16,511 bases of DNA, taken from Oscillospiraceae bacterium. Lineage in GTDB: Bacteria; Bacillota_A; Clostridia; Oscillospirales; Oscillospiraceae. The stretch covers positions 1 through 16,511 of the forward strand of contig JAFQLA010000097.1 in assembly GCA_017396725.1 (NCBI GenBank), read 5' to 3'. The notes under the pieces are model-generated. The model was not told where the DNA came from, searched no databases, and saw only the letters and a list, made by a program, of their open reading frames with translations. How positions within the stretch are numbered: position 1 is the first letter of the stretch; the number at the start of each line of letters is the position of its first letter. The translations under genes were made by a program, and so were the position numbers. Positions 15,858 through 16,511 of the stretch are shown here, one piece after another.

Positions 15858-15916
15858 GAAAAAAACAAAATGACACTGAGATGTGGAATATGAAGCTCCC
15901 ACCCCCTGTGTCATTT
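15858..15916 (-). terminator. Intrinsic terminator in the leader (candidate attenuator)
   Basis: On the minus strand AAATGACAC (from 15916 to 15908) pairs with GTGTCATTT (from 15876 to 15868) in a 9-bp perfect stem and runs into TGTTTTTTTCTTTT. Between the arms a second stem forms, GTGGGA with TTCCAC (15897-15902 with 15883-15888, one G-U pair), so the apex is structured. The T-run ends just before the AGGAG of the first gene, and no convincing gene lies upstream on this strand, so it more likely gates the operon than ends another one. Confidence 0.8.
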
Positions 15917-16032
15917 CAAACAAAACAACGGTTATTAAATTGTAAATTCGTCTTTCGAGGAATCCTGATCACCGGTGCGGCACAACACACATATTCGCAC
16001 AGCGCATATGTGCTGCCTGATTTCTTCATCAT
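15916..16032 (-). other. Possible leader peptide ORF (38 codons)
   Basis: ATG ATG at 16032-16027 opens a 38-codon frame rich in cysteine codons (TGC, then TGT TGT, then TGT near the end; peptide middle 'ALCEYVCCAAPV'). Its TGA stop (15916-15918) shares one base with the 5' arm of the attenuator. A ribosome at that stop would cover the arm and block terminator formation. There is no good ribosome binding site, so translation is doubtful. Confidence 0.25.
15979..16017 (-). other. Leader hairpin upstream of the attenuator
   Basis: CACATAT (15988-15994) and ATATGTG (16006-16012) pair. The stem continues, after one mismatch, through CGC/GCG to a 3-nt loop. An outer GGCA/TGCC (15979-15982 with 16014-16017) closes the structure across an asymmetric internal loop. 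It could be an RNA sensor part or a DNA operator. Confidence 0.55.
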
Positions 16033-16124
16033 GCCAAAGTACGACAAGCGAGAAAAGATTCCGGATATCCCGTTTTACTGAATTTAATGCGAAAGATGCA
16101 CAAATTCCCTCTTTGAATAAGGCA

Positions 16125-16153
16125 ATAATAGTACCTTTAGGAACTAAAGTCAA
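16125..16153 (-). promoter_or_regulatory. Sigma-A promoter of the hydroxylase/importer operon
   Basis: On the minus strand TTGACT (16148-16153) is followed by exactly 17 bp and TATTAT (16125-16130), each hexamer matching consensus at 5 of 6 positions. The predicted start point is near 16118. No other strong promoter was seen upstream of the first gene. Confidence 0.8.
16135..16149. promoter_or_regulatory. Hyphenated palindrome in the promoter spacer (candidate operator)
   Basis: CTTTAG-GAA-CTAAAG is a perfect 6+3+6 inverted repeat filling the spacer between the -10 and -35 hexamers and touching the -35. A dimeric repressor bound here would block RNA polymerase. The protein that binds is unknown. 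Confidence 0.5.
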
Positions 16154-16213
16154 TAGGACTTTTTGCAACTATGCTAAAATTCGGCAAAAACAACAAAAGT
16201 GGAACGGAATTAT

Positions 16214-16329
16214 ATGCAATACTACGAGGGAATAAGGGCGGGATAAGAGAGGCTGCTGATCTTAAGTAAGATGCGGCAGAAAAAGTGCTTGGAGTAAATC
16301 AAAATGATTACAGCAAAGAGGTTGAGATA
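16214..16329 (+). pseudogene. Decayed XRE-type helix-turn-helix regulator gene
   Basis: The start 'MQYYEGIR' (16214-16237) matches the N-terminus of small clostridial XRE-family regulators (type 'MxYYExIRxLRE'). After a shift of reading frame, 16243-16329 reads 'IREAADLK', a TAA stop at 16267 where Gln is expected, then 'DAAEKVLGVNQNDYSKEVEI', the usual HTH sequence of this family but missing residues near 'YSKYE'. At least one frameshift and one nonsense codon are present, so no functional product is expected. It points away from the operon and lies just upstream of its promoter. Sequence beyond 16330 keeps only faint resemblance. Confidence 0.55.
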
Positions 16330-16511
16330 TGCCTTTCTCCTTTTTGCTTGTCAACGGCAGGGGTCTGGTTTCTGGCTTTTGCTATATCGGGATGGAGGGG
16401 AATTGTGGCTCGGCAGCAGATAATTTAAATGGGAGATATTTTTGTGCATATTGCAAAAATGGTAAAAGTGGTTGTACAGGAAAAGCGAAGCATATCCGAT
16501 AACAGAAAGAC
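16330..16511. other. AT-rich stretch to the window end, no supported gene
   Basis: It holds possible further remains of the regulator gene and a 36-codon + strand frame (16392-16502) with a CxxC pair and one more Cys, but no ribosome binding site. A frame starting at 16429 runs off the window edge. None can be called as a gene. Confidence 0.4.

Larger units (their letters stand above)
15835..16118 (-). promoter_or_regulatory. Long 5' leader of the hydroxylase/importer operon
   Basis: About 285 nt lie between the predicted start point (near 16118) and the first ATG (15834). The leader holds a long hairpin (15979-16017), a possible short leader ORF (15916-16032) and an intrinsic terminator (15858-15916) directly before the ribosome binding site. 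I do not recognise the conserved core of a purine, Moco or other common riboswitch. This layout indicates control by premature termination. Confidence 0.65.

Noticed and set aside
15835..16118. A classical purine (guanine/adenine) riboswitch or Moco RNA in the leader
   Set aside because: The conserved core sequences of the purine aptamer are not visible, and no Moco-type pattern is evident by eye. A covariance search would be needed to exclude them.
15935..16168. 77-codon minus-strand frame upstream of xdhC
   Set aside because: Its start lies upstream of the promoter's -35 box, so it would not be on the operon transcript. No ribosome site or recognisable motif.
15975..16235. 86-codon + strand frame across the leader and promoter
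   Set aside because: It crosses the promoter and hairpins, has no ribosome site or homology, and overlaps the pseudogene start.
16392..16502. 36-codon + strand frame with CxxC and a further Cys, resembling a zinc ribbon
   Set aside because: Too short, no ribosome binding site, lies in decayed AT-rich sequence; the Cys pattern may be chance.
1..16511. CRISPR arrays, tRNA/rRNA genes, insertion sequences or phage attachment sites
   Set aside because: None found by eye: no regular spaced repeats, no transposase, no cloverleaf or rRNA sequence.

Overview
The window looks like chromosomal DNA from a Gram-positive anaerobe of the Clostridia, perhaps the Oscillospirales. This is inferred from strong AGGAG-type ribosome binding sites, lipoproteins with a 'LVAC' lipobox, U-tailed hairpin terminators, a Bacillus-type TepA protease, a clostridial iron-sulfur flavoprotein and a Mo-hydroxylase linked to a purine-type ABC importer. 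The species cannot be fixed from sequence alone.

Left part (1-5722, + strand): housekeeping genes. They are the 3' end of prfA (release factor 1), a fused threonylcarbamoyl-AMP synthase/dephospho-CoA kinase gene, an M18 aminopeptidase and an M20 amidohydrolase. These are tightly packed (gaps of 3-10 nt or an 8-nt overlap) and end at a terminator at 4913-4952. A separate tepA (ClpP-like) gene follows with its own terminator, whose stem contains the tepA stop codon. Positions 5723-5995 hold no gene I can support.

Main part (6103-15834, - strand): one apparent operon. In transcription order it holds a [2Fe-2S] subunit and a molybdopterin subunit of a xanthine-dehydrogenase-type hydroxylase, an iron-sulfur flavoprotein of the NADPH-dependent FMN reductase family, a BMP-family lipoprotein, a double ABC ATPase, two permeases and a second BMP lipoprotein, ending at a strong terminator (5996-6033). 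This reads as import of a purine nucleoside or base followed by oxidation in the cytoplasm. The usual FAD subunit of xanthine dehydrogenase is absent and the flavoprotein occupies the locus instead. The two BMP lipoproteins share a nearly identical 125-bp 5' end but have divergent mature domains. GC-rich hairpins lie in four of the gaps between genes.

Upstream control region (15835-16511): a near-consensus sigma-A promoter (TTGACT, 17 bp, TATTAT) on the - strand drives a leader of about 285 nt. A 15-bp hyphenated palindrome fills its spacer. The leader ends in an intrinsic terminator just upstream of the first ribosome binding site, so the operon appears to be attenuated. A possible 38-codon leader peptide ends at the edge of that terminator. 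Divergently, on the + strand, are decayed remains of an XRE-type helix-turn-helix regulator gene. The most novel material is this attenuated leader, together with the two-subunit hydroxylase coupled to a dual-receptor importer.
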